Shown here one piece after another: positions 37,401 to 46,600 of a stretch of 64,000 nucleotides of DNA. Both the position numbers and the translations under genes were made by a program. Numbering within the stretch: the stretch's first letter is position 1; every line of letters starts with the position of its first letter. Below the pieces are notes generated by a model, which was not told where the DNA came from, did not search any database, and was given only the letters and a program-made list of their open reading frames with translations. The stretch comes from MPNP01 sp965116235 (lineage in GTDB: Bacteria; Pseudomonadota; Alphaproteobacteria; Rhodobacterales; Rhodobacteraceae), in assembly GCA_965116235.1 (NCBI GenBank), contig OZ220496.1:1178001-1242000 (forward strand). Reading direction: 5' to 3'.

Positions 37401-37768
37401 TCAATCAACGGCACAGTGATCGACGCTTTGGAACCATTCAAAAACTCCGTGACTGCGATGCCATTGATTAGATGGCCGTAGATTGTCTTGTTTGCTGCAA
37501 GTAGTCCCCCGGAGTTATAAGTTGACGAAATTTCGCCAATGACTTGGTCGATTCCTGCTGAAGAAAGGGTGTAGGTGTGGCCCTTAAATATGAATTGGTG
37601 TTTCTCCAGCCGTTTCCGAAGCACCGAGAGCAGGAGCACACGGCTTTCAGTGCCACGCATGATCAACGCCTCTGCAGGGGGTAGATACTGCCAGCCCATT
37701 ATTATCATGACATGCAGAGCCGGAAGTTTTGAAGCGGCTTCTTCACAAGTTTTAGGGGAGCCGTGCAC
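34484..37768 (-). CDS. hsdR: Type I restriction endonuclease subunit R
   Basis: 1094 aa, full length. The N-terminal nuclease core has RTDIVGFVNGIPLTVIEAKRP (D...ExK). The translocase has Walker A WHTTGSGKSSLMILL, FRIIIVTDRIDLQRQL, VLVDEGHRSQ (motif II), AFIAFTGTPLL (motif III) and LLTGFDEPRNAVLYIDK with ARVNRLH (motif VI). The C-terminal helical region contacts the modification complex. HsdR with HsdM and HsdS cuts unmethylated DNA after translocation. It lies two bases downstream of kwaB and so is in one transcript with the Kiwa genes. Confidence 0.95.
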   Translation of the reverse strand: MHGSPKTCEEAASKLPALHVMIIMGWQYLPPAEALIMRGTESRVLLLSVLRKRLEKHQFIFKGHTYTLSSAGIDQVIGEISSTYNSGGLLAANKTIYGHLINGIAVTEFLNGSKASITVPLIDWTNENNNTFHVTEEFSVTRQDSLGRYRTDIVGFVNGIPLTVIEAKRPISLNSSIAMVDEGISQHLRNQMNGGIQDLYAYSQLLFSVSAFNGKYATTDTPKKFWSIWREGEISDSEMKIIRNQPIPHTQKSALFANRLPSVIQEYEALHAAPIELTEQDRLIIGLLRPDRLLDMTKRFIFFDHKKGKIVARYQQVDGTKSIIRRVSKLKQDGRRKGGVIWHTTGSGKSSLMILLTKALLLDPKLVDFRIIIVTDRIDLQRQLATSFMTGGAFGSTVATLGNRDSAMAQSGQDLAKRIGQSNDRIIFTLLQKFNSATSLPVCHNSSSKILVLVDEGHRSQDGENHERMRSALPNAAFIAFTGTPLLKENKTQSKFGPILHAYTMQRAIEDGAVTPLLYEERKPAVDINDKAIDAWFDKITAGLSDMQKADLKKKYSTKRKIYGASNRIELIAWDIAEHFNRNFKAHGLGLKGQLATDSRLSAIRYKEALNATGLVSSDVVISAPDTREGHDDTNDTKLPEVQKWWNDNVGSDEERYEKKVIEDFGTDGNPDILIVVDKLLTGFDEPRNAVLYIDKNLKSHNLLQAIARVNRLHEAKQHGLLIDYRGILAELDTTIQDYQDLATRTQAGFEIEDLTGMVANISTEYKRLPALHDALWEIFCEVQNTKDIEQFRQVLIPSLREDSNGRTIDDRQKVREDFYEALTEFGMCMKLALSSRSFFEDGSFKEDRIQTYKDDLKFFIQLRVQAKQDAQETVDFTVYEDQIHRLVDKQVIGQDITDSCGIILVTQLGESKNSEDWSEKKIRNEADVIKTRMRRTIKQELGDDPHAQRVFSEMLKDAIKQAEALFDHPNLQYSLFKDLEERIQNRILPDVPDYFQNRPHAQAYFGVFLDQFGSQIGRVSTNDLVRESVWIDDTVNDAMRRHSINPSNMEAEITRAMLIRYHNHKFFDELDVVKDVIKRVLDIVRIRNSRENI

Positions 37769-37770
37769 TG

Positions 37771-38643
37771 TTATGGTGTGCGTTTGGAATTGGTCACAAA
37801 CAACTTGCCAGAAAAGGTACCCGTGTAGGCACTCTCATTCAAGAAGTTCAAAAATATAAGCAAATCTTTTTTATCCTTTGGTAAAACCAGTCTATCTTCG
37901 TTCACTCTGAGTTGAAGCCCAATGACACCCGCCCTTTCGCAGATAGCTTGGGCATCGAATTCATCCAGAATATCTGAGCAAATGATAGATCGTATTAACT
38001 TTCTCGATGCTTCGTTCATGGCAGCATCGAATGCCTCAACGTCCTCAACACTTAAGGAAGCGTTGTCTTTGAAAGTTGCAATCTGCTCGTCTGTGGCTAG
38101 CTCAAAATGGCCTTTGACCGGTAAGATAGTTCGAAGATTATAGTAACTGATGAACTTGAACAAGTTTTCTTCGATGACCGCAGTCAGGTTGATAGCTATG
38201 TTAAAGCCGCGGATCGAGAGCCTTCCGAATTTATTGTTTTTAAAAACCAGTGCTGCTGGCCCGTTAACCTTCTGGAGGTATTGAGACGTCTGAAAACGCT
38301 GTAATAAGATACGCTTTTGGTTGGCGATTGAATGCGTAAAAATTCCTTTCACATTTGCTTTTGCATGATCTGATATGTCAAGCTGCCTATAAATAGCCGG
38401 ACTGTCTAAAAGAGTCTTGGTCAAGGTCGTTGCAAGTTCTGCGTCCTCAATCACGAGTAGTTGGTTTGTTTCTGGCTTCCAACCTCCGTCAAAAGGGATC
38501 TCTTCATCACGACCATGAAAGAACAATCTTTCTTGATTATCGAACTCTTCCTCCAATTCAGTTTGTGCGTTGGAGCTAAGTGGGACGCGAAAGACGTTAT
38601 TTTCTTTTCCTTGTTGGCAAATGGCAAAGAATGTTCTAGGCAA
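37771..38643 (-). CDS. kwaB: Kiwa defence protein KwaB (DUF4868)
   Basis: 290 aa. Recognised as DUF4868 from the C-terminal pattern ...LIFLNFLNESAYTGTFSGKLFVTNSKR together with LVIEDAELATTLTKTLLDSP and FNIAINLTAVIEENLFKFI. KwaB is the cytoplasmic DNA-binding partner of the membrane protein KwaA in the Kiwa anti-phage system. Its start overlaps the kwaA end by 8 bp, and hsdR begins two bases after its stop. No frameshift is present. Confidence 0.85.
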   Translation of the reverse strand: MPRTFFAICQQGKENNVFRVPLSSNAQTELEEEFDNQERLFFHGRDEEIPFDGGWKPETNQLLVIEDAELATTLTKTLLDSPAIYRQLDISDHAKANVKGIFTHSIANQKRILLQRFQTSQYLQKVNGPAALVFKNNKFGRLSIRGFNIAINLTAVIEENLFKFISYYNLRTILPVKGHFELATDEQIATFKDNASLSVEDVEAFDAAMNEASRKLIRSIICSDILDEFDAQAICERAGVIGLQLRVNEDRLVLPKDKKDLLIFLNFLNESAYTGTFSGKLFVTNSKRTP

Positions 38644-39193
38644 TGAATTGCTCCGTATCCAAAATCACGTAGTCACCGAGTTGAATGCCAATAATCTTCT
38701 GGTTCCCCTCGTTAATTACGCGCTTTGAAATCAGCAACCGTGTTACGTTTTCTGGCGTGTCCACCCTGTAGAAATGCCAACCAAGAATCCTAAGCAACGG
38801 GTTGAAGTAATTATGACAGATAACCATAGTGAGCATTGTGAAGATACATATTATTAACAAGCGAATAAGCCAGCTTGGATCGTTGAAGTCGGCAGTGAAA
38901 AGAGGTATAAGGTACAGAAATATAATTGCCGCATTTTCTCGGTCCGCAGGTTCGACGTGAGTAATCGGGTACTTTTCGGGAGAAATTGATTGAGCATTAC
39001 CTCCTCTTTCTCCCTTGATAAAGCAAAGTATCCAAGCACATGAAAGTGTCATAGCAACTGAAAAGAGGAGTAATAACGACATTAATCCGATTTTATGGTT
39101 TATCATTGCAACACTAGCGTAGGCTAGCCCAACAGGTGCTACGGTTGAGGCTGACAAAAATAGCCTGACAAAGATAGTCAAGCCGTTATGCAT
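38636..39193 (-). CDS. kwaA: Kiwa defence membrane protein KwaA
   Basis: 185 aa with four predicted membrane helices: about residues 8-28, 34-58, 88-104 and 108-126 (IIFLYLIPLFTAD, LIRLLIICIFTMLTMVICHN). The C-terminal cytoplasmic part ends KIIGIQLGDYVILDTEQFIA. Length, topology and the overlap with kwaB fit KwaA. Kiwa senses phage at the membrane during infection. The start overlaps the hsdS stop by 8 bp, placing Kiwa within the type I operon. Confidence 0.82.
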   Translation of the reverse strand: MHNGLTIFVRLFLSASTVAPVGLAYASVAMINHKIGLMSLLLLFSVAMTLSCAWILCFIKGERGGNAQSISPEKYPITHVEPADRENAAIIFLYLIPLFTADFNDPSWLIRLLIICIFTMLTMVICHNYFNPLLRILGWHFYRVDTPENVTRLLISKRVINEGNQKIIGIQLGDYVILDTEQFIA

Positions 39194-40333
39194 CGCTTGC
39201 TTCTTTCAGTTTTCCCGTCAAGATTTGCTCCATTAAAGCTTTCTTCTCAATGCTGAGTTTTTCAACTTGTCCCCGGGCGTTTTTGATTATCTTGTCAGCA
39301 ATTAACAGACACTCTGCAATGCGTTGTTGTTCCTCAATTGACGGCAAAGTAACAACAAGTTCGGCGATTTTAGATTTGTTAAGGGTTTTTCCTTTCACGG
39401 CTTGATCGACGTTCCCTAGCAGATTTGTAACATGAAGTAACTGATACAAAAACTCTGGGTCAAACAGCGTACTGGCTTTGGGAACAAAGCCGCAGATGGC
39501 CTCGTTTGTGTAGAGTGGTACTTGAGTTATTCCCAACTTTCCGATGGTGAGTTTGAAACTCATAACAACAGTATTCGGTGGAAGTAATTTTGCATTACTT
39601 CGAATGACGCCTTCGTCAGAAATCATTTCCTTGGAGGTGCACACATATTTTGGACCGAGATCAGCAATCGTCAGCCATACATTCCGACCTCCTAGCCAAT
39701 AACTTGATACTTTTCTTGCGGGAGTTCCGCCGATGACAATGTTTGCCAAGTCGCCTAGCCGAAGTTTTCGCCATTTTTGCCCCTCGAATTCTGGGAATCG
39801 GCGTTTGTGTGTAAGCAGAGACAACATCAGGGCGTACTTCAAAATGGATGTTCTATCCAGCAGTGCTTGAGCTGTCTCAATGGCTTGGTCCCAAGTTGAA
39901 AGTAACCTTGCGATCTTGCTTTGCTGGTGGGGGGGGGTAGAAAAATACTGAACTTAGACAGTTCACTCTTCTGGATATTGGGTAAACCAGAACCCGTCCG
40001 GAGTCTCATAATTTTGGGTTCAAGTAATTTCAATGAGTAAAACAGGAAATCCCTGCAAACTTGAAGGTTTTCAAGCGTGTAGCAGTGGCCACCACTCCAG
40101 AATCTTTGATTCACCAAGCTAACAAAACCACAAGAATTTCCGCCCTCACTAATGGTAATTGTTCCGGCTTCTGTATTCCACTCATCGGTGTATCCTGATG
40201 GTCGTACGCCACCGTTGATTACTGGATAATCCCCCTCATTGGTAAGGGTTGATTTTGATTTTTGTTGTCCTTTCCTGATCTTCGCAATTTGATCAAGTTT
40301 TACCTCTTGCCAAACATCAAAGGCCATAGCCAA
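39186..40333 (-). CDS. hsdS: Type I specificity subunit, frame interrupted by a poly-C tract (off)
   Basis: The 5' frame (40333-39839) gives 164 aa: WQEVKLDQIAKIRKGQQ, the first target-recognition domain, then FSIFLPPP, where nine C (coding strand) shift it into a frame that stops after about 34 further residues. With ten C it continues HQQSKIARLLSTWDQAIETA, ALLDRTSILKYALM, and the second target-recognition domain at 39186-39842 (WRKLRLGDLANIVIGGTPA and on), about 382 aa in all, a normal HsdS. In this sequence the full-length specificity subunit is not made. The start overlaps the hsdM end by 17 bp; the stop overlaps kwaA. Confidence 0.88.
39929..39937 (-). repeat. G9 (coding C9) tract in hsdS (out of frame)
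   Basis: Encodes the proline run after FSIFL. Ten (or seven) C give full-length HsdS; eight give a stop after about 20 codons. Confidence 0.9.
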
Positions 40334-41822
40334 GCTCCAGAAGGTAAGCTTCCATCTGGCTTTCTAACACTGCCATATCAGCCTTTAGTTGCATTCGCTC
40401 CGCACGAACGGCCATCAAGTCAATTTCCATCCCTTCTTCGAATGTATCAACGTAACGGGGAATGTTAAGATTGAACTCGTTTCTCACGATTTCTTCCCTG
40501 CTCGCTCGATATGCATATTTTTCTATCGACCTACGAGCCTCATAGGTGCTCATAATCTTTTCAATATGTTCCATCGTCAGTATATTCTGTTTGGTTCCGG
40601 CAGTGAAATCACGGCTAGCGTCAATAAAGAGTACGCTGTCATCTGCCCTTCGTTTCTTGAATGTTAGAATCGCTGCCGTGATGGGGGTGCCAAAAAACAT
40701 CTTCCCCGGTAGGCCTATGACGGCATCAAGCAGATTTTCCTCAATAAGCTGCTTACGGATTTTTCCCTCTGATCCCCCTCGAAACAGTACTCCATGTGGT
40801 GCAACTACCGCCATTCGGCCCGTATTGGGTTTCAGCGTTTCAATCATGTGAAGGATGAAGGCAAAGTCGCCCTTGCTCTTAGGCGGGATGCCACGACGAA
40901 AGCGAGAGAAATTATCGATCTTGGCGGACTCGACACCCCAATTCTTTAGGCTGAAGGGTGGGTTGGCGACAACTACATCAAAGTGGCGAAGCGTGTTCCG
41001 TGAGGTTCTCAACTTAGGGTTACGGATTGTATCTCCCCATTCAATTTGGTGATTTTCTTCGCCATGAAGAAAAAGGTTCATCTTGGCCAGTGCCCAAGTG
41101 GAGCCAATGGCCTCTTGTCCAAAGAGTGCGTAGCCATTGCCTTCATTATTTTGGATCAGTCGCCCACATTTCATTAGGAGGGAAGCGGAGCCACAAGTCG
41201 GGTCGCAGATATCATCCCCAGGCTGAGGATCTACCAACCGAGCAATCAATTCTGAGACTTCAGCAGGCGTATAGAACTCGCCGGCTTTCTTGCCAGCAGA
41301 AGCGGCAAATTGAGATATGAGGTATTCATAGGTTCCCCCGATTATGTCAAGCTTGCCAATACGGGAGGGTCGCAGGTCGAGGGCAGGGCTGGCGTAACTC
41401 TCTATCAGGTGACGGAGAATTTCGTTCTTTTGCTCTTCATTCCCCAATTTGTTAGAATTGAAACTGATGTCTTGGAATACATTGCGCAGCTTACTTCCAT
41501 TAGCCTCTTCAATAGCGTGTAGAACCTTGTCAATACGTTCGCCATTTCCAGCCTCATGGCGGCGTTGGTGAAGGGTGTCAAAGGACGCCTCATCTGGGAG
41601 CACGAAAGTTTCCTGTGACATCAAAGCATCGACAAGTTCGGGACTATCAAGATGCTCGGCCTCATAACGTGTTTTATGGTCTTTCCAAATATCAGAAACG
41701 TATTTGAGAAAGAGCATGGTAAGGACATAGTCCTTGTAAATCGACGGATCGACTACACCTCTGAACGCGTCACATGCACTCCAGGCTGCTTTGTTTATTT
41801 CGGTTTGGGTTATCTGATTCAT
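40317..41822 (-). CDS. hsdM: Type I DNA methyltransferase subunit M
   Basis: 501 aa, start MNQITQTEINKAAWSACDAF. N-terminal helical domain, then AGEFYTPAEVSELIARLVDP, ICDPTCGSASLLMKCG (SAM motif I) and DVVVANPPFSLKNWG (motif IV NPPF, adenine-N6), and AIVLPHG-like AVVAPHGVLFRGGSEG. The C-terminus contacts HsdS. It is the first gene of the hsdM-hsdS-kwaA-kwaB-hsdR-peptidase operon; the promoter should lie in 41823-42368. Confidence 0.95.
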   Translation of the reverse strand: MNQITQTEINKAAWSACDAFRGVVDPSIYKDYVLTMLFLKYVSDIWKDHKTRYEAEHLDSPELVDALMSQETFVLPDEASFDTLHQRRHEAGNGERIDKVLHAIEEANGSKLRNVFQDISFNSNKLGNEEQKNEILRHLIESYASPALDLRPSRIGKLDIIGGTYEYLISQFAASAGKKAGEFYTPAEVSELIARLVDPQPGDDICDPTCGSASLLMKCGRLIQNNEGNGYALFGQEAIGSTWALAKMNLFLHGEENHQIEWGDTIRNPKLRTSRNTLRHFDVVVANPPFSLKNWGVESAKIDNFSRFRRGIPPKSKGDFAFILHMIETLKPNTGRMAVVAPHGVLFRGGSEGKIRKQLIEENLLDAVIGLPGKMFFGTPITAAILTFKKRRADDSVLFIDASRDFTAGTKQNILTMEHIEKIMSTYEARRSIEKYAYRASREEIVRNEFNLNIPRYVDTFEEGMEIDLMAVRAERMQLKADMAVLESQMEAYLLELGYGL

Positions 41823-42368
41823 TTGGTTTACCGTTTCAAACTACCACCTGGCGAGTGTAATACACGGATTGACTTGGTTTGGACCCTCATTGATTCAGTC
41901 TGTCCGTGGATATAATTGAGAATTATAAGGATAAATTGGCAAAGTGATTTTCAATCATTACGGTCGCCAACCTGGTTAGTCAAAGTCTTCTTGCTAACGG
42001 CTCGTTCTGATGGGGTTTATAAAGACAACTTGACACGATGATTTTTACTTCGTGGGAATGTTCTTAAAGCAAGGGCTCGCAGGGACAACTTCGGAAACTT
42101 CGGCTCGTACCTTGCCTTGCCAAGAGAATCTGTCCCGAACGGAAGATTGGGTCCATCTCGTCGTTCGCACAAGGCCCAACTGAAGAAGATGGCGACCGAC
42201 CGTGGTGTTGAAAATGACTTTTTCAAGTTATTTTTATAAGACCCTTTTAATCATTTGATACCCTTTTCTCAGGACTTGGTAAGATTGACATGCGTCGTGC
42301 TCCAAACGAATGATTGAGTTAGTTTGGCTCTGGTGTGGTCGGGATACGTTCCTTATGATTAAGGGTGC
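41823..42368. other. Upstream region of the hsdM operon
   Basis: About 545 bp between hsdM and the IS630 element with no recognised gene. The plus strand has a short open stretch at about 42050-42238, rich in Arg, Lys and Asn, that I could not assign. AT-rich DNA next to hsdM should carry its promoter. Confidence 0.4.
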
Positions 42369-42426
42369 TAGTGGTTCGACATTGTTGAATTGAGGATTGG
42401 AGAGGAACATCCGTCATGCCGATGCC

Positions 42427-42436
42427 GGGGGGGGGG
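42427..42436 (+). repeat. G10 tract in the IS630 5' region
   Basis: Ten G about 110 bp upstream of the transposase start, outside the coding frame. It is the longest homopolymer of G in the window. Confidence 0.85.
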
Positions 42437-42544
42437 ACTTGAGACCCAAAGGTCTGTAATCCAGACCCCTGAAGCAACAACAGGACCGGACGACGGGATC
42501 CTCTTGGACCCGCCCGCCGGTCGTCATGACAAGGAGCAGTGGGC

Positions 42545-43535
42545 ATGGACAAGACACAGACCAGACGCAAGAAATGGCGTGTTCGGCTTGATGAGTCGGA
42601 ACGCGGGGAGTTGAAGGCCGTGATCGATGCGGGCCGGGGGTCGGCGGAGCGGCGTCGGCAGTGTGTGGAGAAGGGGCTGGAAGCGGCCGTGGAACGCCGT
42701 GTGCAGGCGAACCGCAAGCCACGCAAGCTGGACGGAGCGGGAGAAGCCGCCCTGACGATGATCGCCGGATCGGACCCGCCGAAGGGACGTGCGGGCTGGA
42801 CCTTGGCCCTGCTGGGCGAGCGGCTGGTCGAGATGGGCGTGGTGGACTGCATCTCGACCGAAACGGTGCGGGTGGCGTTAAAAAAACGCCTTGAAGCCGT
42901 GGCGTTCCCATCAATGGTGCATTCCACGCCGGGCGAGCGCCGACTTCGTGGCGGCCATGGAGGATGTTCTGGATGTCTATCACCGGGACTTCGACGACGA
43001 TACCGTCCGGGTGTACGTCGACGAAGTGTCCAAGCAACTGACGAAGGAGGTGCGTACGGCGGTGCCGATGGCATCGGGGCAACCGGCTCGCGTGGACTGC
43101 GAGTATGAGCGCAACGGCACGGCCAATCTGTTCATGATGTGTGCTCCGCTGCGGGGCTGGCGTCATGTGAAGGTCACTGAGCGTCGGACCACGGCGGACT
43201 TCGCGACCCTGCTGGCGGACCTGGCGGATATCCACTTTCCGAACCGGAAGATCGTGCTGGTGATGGACAATCTGAACACACACAAGCTGTCGAGCCTGTA
43301 TCATGTCTATCCGCCCAAGAAGGCCCGGCGGTTGAGCCGACGCTTTGAGGTCCACCACACGCCCAAGCACGGGAGCTGGCTGAACATCGCGGAGAGCGAG
43401 ATCAGCGTGTTGAGCCGTCCGTGTCTGTCCCGGCGTCTGGCGGATCGGGAGACACTGACCCGCGAGGTGGCAGCGTGGCCGGCGGCGATCAATGCGGACC
43501 CGCGTCCGGTGAAGTGGCGGTTTACGGTGGCCTAG
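42545..43535 (+). CDS. IS630-family transposase in two frames joined at an A7 run
   Basis: The start at 42545 is chosen because AAGGAG (42531-42536) is correctly spaced. The first frame, MDKTQTRRKKWRVRLDE to ETVRVALKK, holds the DNA-binding part. At GTTAAAAAAACGCC (A7 at 42880-42886) the second frame takes over: LKPWRSHQWCIPRRASADFV, VDEVSKQLTKEVRTAV (first Asp), IVLVMDNLNTHKLSSLY (second Asp), PKHGSWLNIAESEISVLS (Glu). Removing one A gives one protein of about 330 aa. A-run slippage is a known expression route in IS elements, so it may be active; a simple mutation is the alternative. Confidence 0.8.
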
Positions 43536-43602
43536 GCGCGCATCAAGCTGCATTCGCTTTATCCATCAGTTCAATAATGTAAGACCACTAGCCGTTACTC
43601 TT

Positions 43603-46600
43603 CTATTTCTTCGGTAAGCTCCTGAAATATCCATCCAGAACATTCACCTCATCCGTGTGACTTGAAGCGTTCCAATCTTCAGCCAATCGAACAGTTTGAG
43701 CTAGACGATCATTGGGGGATCGGTATTTTGCCAATCGCTCCTTCATCTCGCTAAACTTCAGCAGTGAACTGGCAATCGCTTCAATGCCTTCGAAGTAGCT
43801 TTGATCTTTGGATTGGTCTAAACCCGGGGCCATGTCAAAGGGACCTCGAACCAGCAAGAACTTGTTTGCACGGAACTTGGGAACCCAGTATTGGCCCGTG
43901 TAAAAGGCACGAGCCTTGACCAAGTTGGATTCCATAAGGAAGTAAAATTCGCCCTCTCGCAGACTTTGCAAGTCACCAATCTTGACTCGATCTTCGACCA
44001 CGAAGCTGGCGTCCGGCCTGTCAACCCATTTTGATCCGAGCAAACCACTCTTGGTCGTTCGGCCGGAGACGACCTGCTGACGGTGAGTTGCAAACTTCCT
44101 TTGCAGGAAATGCCAGGTTTTCTGGGCATCTTCCATCGCACCGGCAATGGTCAGCCGGGCGTTGGCCGAAGCCGATTCAGCAATTTGCGGCGATACGGCC
44201 TGCATGGCGGCCATATCCTGTCCCGATATGACAATCATGAAGCCGAGCGAACGTGCCTGTGCCATCATGGTGTCTATGCCGCGTACCATGTAATACCCGG
44301 CTTCGTCCAGAACAATCATGAAGGGCGTTGGGGATGTTGTTGGGCGGACATCGACAAGTCGCTGCTTGGTACCAATTATCCTTGATCCGGCAACCTTGCC
44401 CATCATCATCTTGAGGACGGCTATGATAATTCGGCCACAATTCTGCATCTCGATTGGGGCTTTTTGCAAGGCCGGCAGCAGGACCACCAGTATTCGCCGG
44501 TTCAGAACGACATCTTCCATATCGACTTCGCCGAACGGCGTGCGGAATATGTGGCCATAGTCATCAGCAAGTGAACCCAGAGGCTTGGTCAGCTGCATCG
44601 AGAGAAAACCATGCTGTTCGGCTGCCTTGCCGACCTGAGGCTGGCCATTCAGGGCATTGGTCAGGCTGAAGCCGGGCAGCGAGTCGAAAAAGCCCTTCAG
44701 AGCCAGTTTGGATGTTTCTGAAAATTCATCATTCAGCGCTCGGAGATACAGCTCGATCATTCCTCCGCGTGAACGCATATCGCGCCAAGCGGCCGGCGGA
44801 ATATTCTTGACGTCGTTGATCTTCTTGCCGTGAAGGTATCCCTTGTTGACTCCAATGCCCAGGGGTAAATAGTCCCTGATCGACTGGACATCGAGAAGAA
44901 CGTCACCGGCATCGCGCATTTCACACAGGGCTCGGATGGCTGAGGTAACAAGGGCCATGGCCCGATGCTTCCACATTTCACCGCCAGGATTGTTGCCCAT
45001 CAGGGACACGATCATGTTCATCAGCTGATCAGGCGTTCCATGCGAGAATGGATTCAGGGTATTGGATTGAACTTCCGGATCTCCGGCGGAACTGTCCTGT
45101 CCACTCCCGAGATCGGTAAAGTTGAGAATCCGGTAGTCGTCTTCGCGACCAAACTTGACAGCAAGGGACCAGGTTCGACCGTGGAACTCAGTGGTTCCCT
45201 TGCCGTCGACGAACAAAAATCCCGATTGCCACATGAGGGTTTGCGACACCATCCCCAGCAACAGTTCGGTATTGTGGGTAACCAGATAGGATTCCATGAC
45301 AAAGAGCCCATCGTCGGAGTCAATCTTGATGCAGGTCATTTCCTTTTCCAGAATCCTCAAATCGGCAATGGTCGCCGCTCCTTCAGCTGAAGAAATGCGG
45401 CCCGCCGCGATGTCGGAGTGGATAGCACTGGTCTGTTCTCTTGCTTCCTCCCGGCTCAGAAACCCTTCCACTTCGACAATCTCCAGTTCCAAAGGCTGGA
45501 AGTTGTCAGTCAGAATAGCTTTTTCTCTGTTATCCAGCGTCAGGCCGGGGACTTGGACGTGCAAGAACAGTTCGTCATTCCGAAGAACTTGCATGGCCAC
45601 TCCGCCGACCGACCAAACAAGGGACCGCAACGTATAGCCCTCGGCATTGTCAAATACCCGGAATTCCATCCCCTGTTCCCGACGGGCACTGTCGTGAGAC
45701 ATGCCGCGGGCATTTAAGAATTCAGCCAGCCAGGCTACCCTGTCGCTTCGACTCCCTTGCTGATCAAGGTCGGAAACCGGATTGATCAAGCCTTGTCTTC
45801 CCCACTCGATCGCCAGTTCTGGGATCAGGGTCGTTTTTTTCCTCAAGCCAGCTGCACCTTGGCCCAGCGGGATAAGGAATCGAATTCCCTTTTGACCGAA
45901 GGGGCTGGACCGGGTCATTTCAATCTGAATCCCAAGATTGGCGGCCGTCATGGTTTCCCAATCCGGGCAAGGGTCGGAACTTTGAGTTGCTGGACCGAAC
46001 GTCTTTCTGATCCTCCACAGATGATCACGTGAGCATTCGGCCATCCTCCCATCGGCAAAATGAAGCCGAACAACGGGTCGTTTGCCTTGTGAAAACACTC
46101 CCAAGACGCTGACCAGCGATCCATCCGGAGTCCAGACATTCGCTCCGGGCTGCAATTCGCCAATCTCCATCCATCCAGCTTCGGTCAAGACCAGCGTGTC
46201 ATTTGCGAGTGCCTTGCCTGAACCCGTTGTACCCAAGACCAGAGCGTGGCGCCGGGCGTCGTCATTCGAGATCCAGATTTCTTCATTGGTGGCAAAGTGG
46301 TTGCCCAGGAACAACAGACCTTCTCCTTGGCGAAAGTCACCATGTCCTCCAGGCAATGGATTGGAATAGTCTGTGCCTTTCCATTCCTTGGGCAAGCGAA
46401 AGGGGAGTCTGAACTTCTGACGAAAGAACCAGACAGAATAAGCCAGTGCCAGCGGTATCACCCCGAGCCATGCCACGGGTATGACGGGAATGGCGAGCAA
46501 CGCGACACTCAGTATCACGCAGTATGTCTCCGGTCGCCCAAAAAGTTCGCCGGGTTGCTCGGTTTCACCCTCGGCAATTGGCCGTAGGGCAGGGTCAGAC

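Larger units (their letters stand above)
42369..43590 (+). mobile_element. IS630-family element (second type)
   Basis: The ends are TAGTGGTTCGACATTGTTGAA and TTCAATAATGTAAGACCACTA, with TA at both borders. It is a different subtype from the element at 32401. It separates the restriction operon from the second conjugation block. A G10 run lies in its 5' untranslated part. Confidence 0.85.

Noticed and set aside
42020..42240. Possible small gene upstream of hsdM
   Set aside because: Short open stretches on both strands, no ribosome-binding site, no family resemblance.
42319..43553. Two long overlapping minus-strand ORFs across the IS630 element
   Set aside because: Shadows of the transposase, with Arg/Pro/Ser-rich composition and no recognisable domain.
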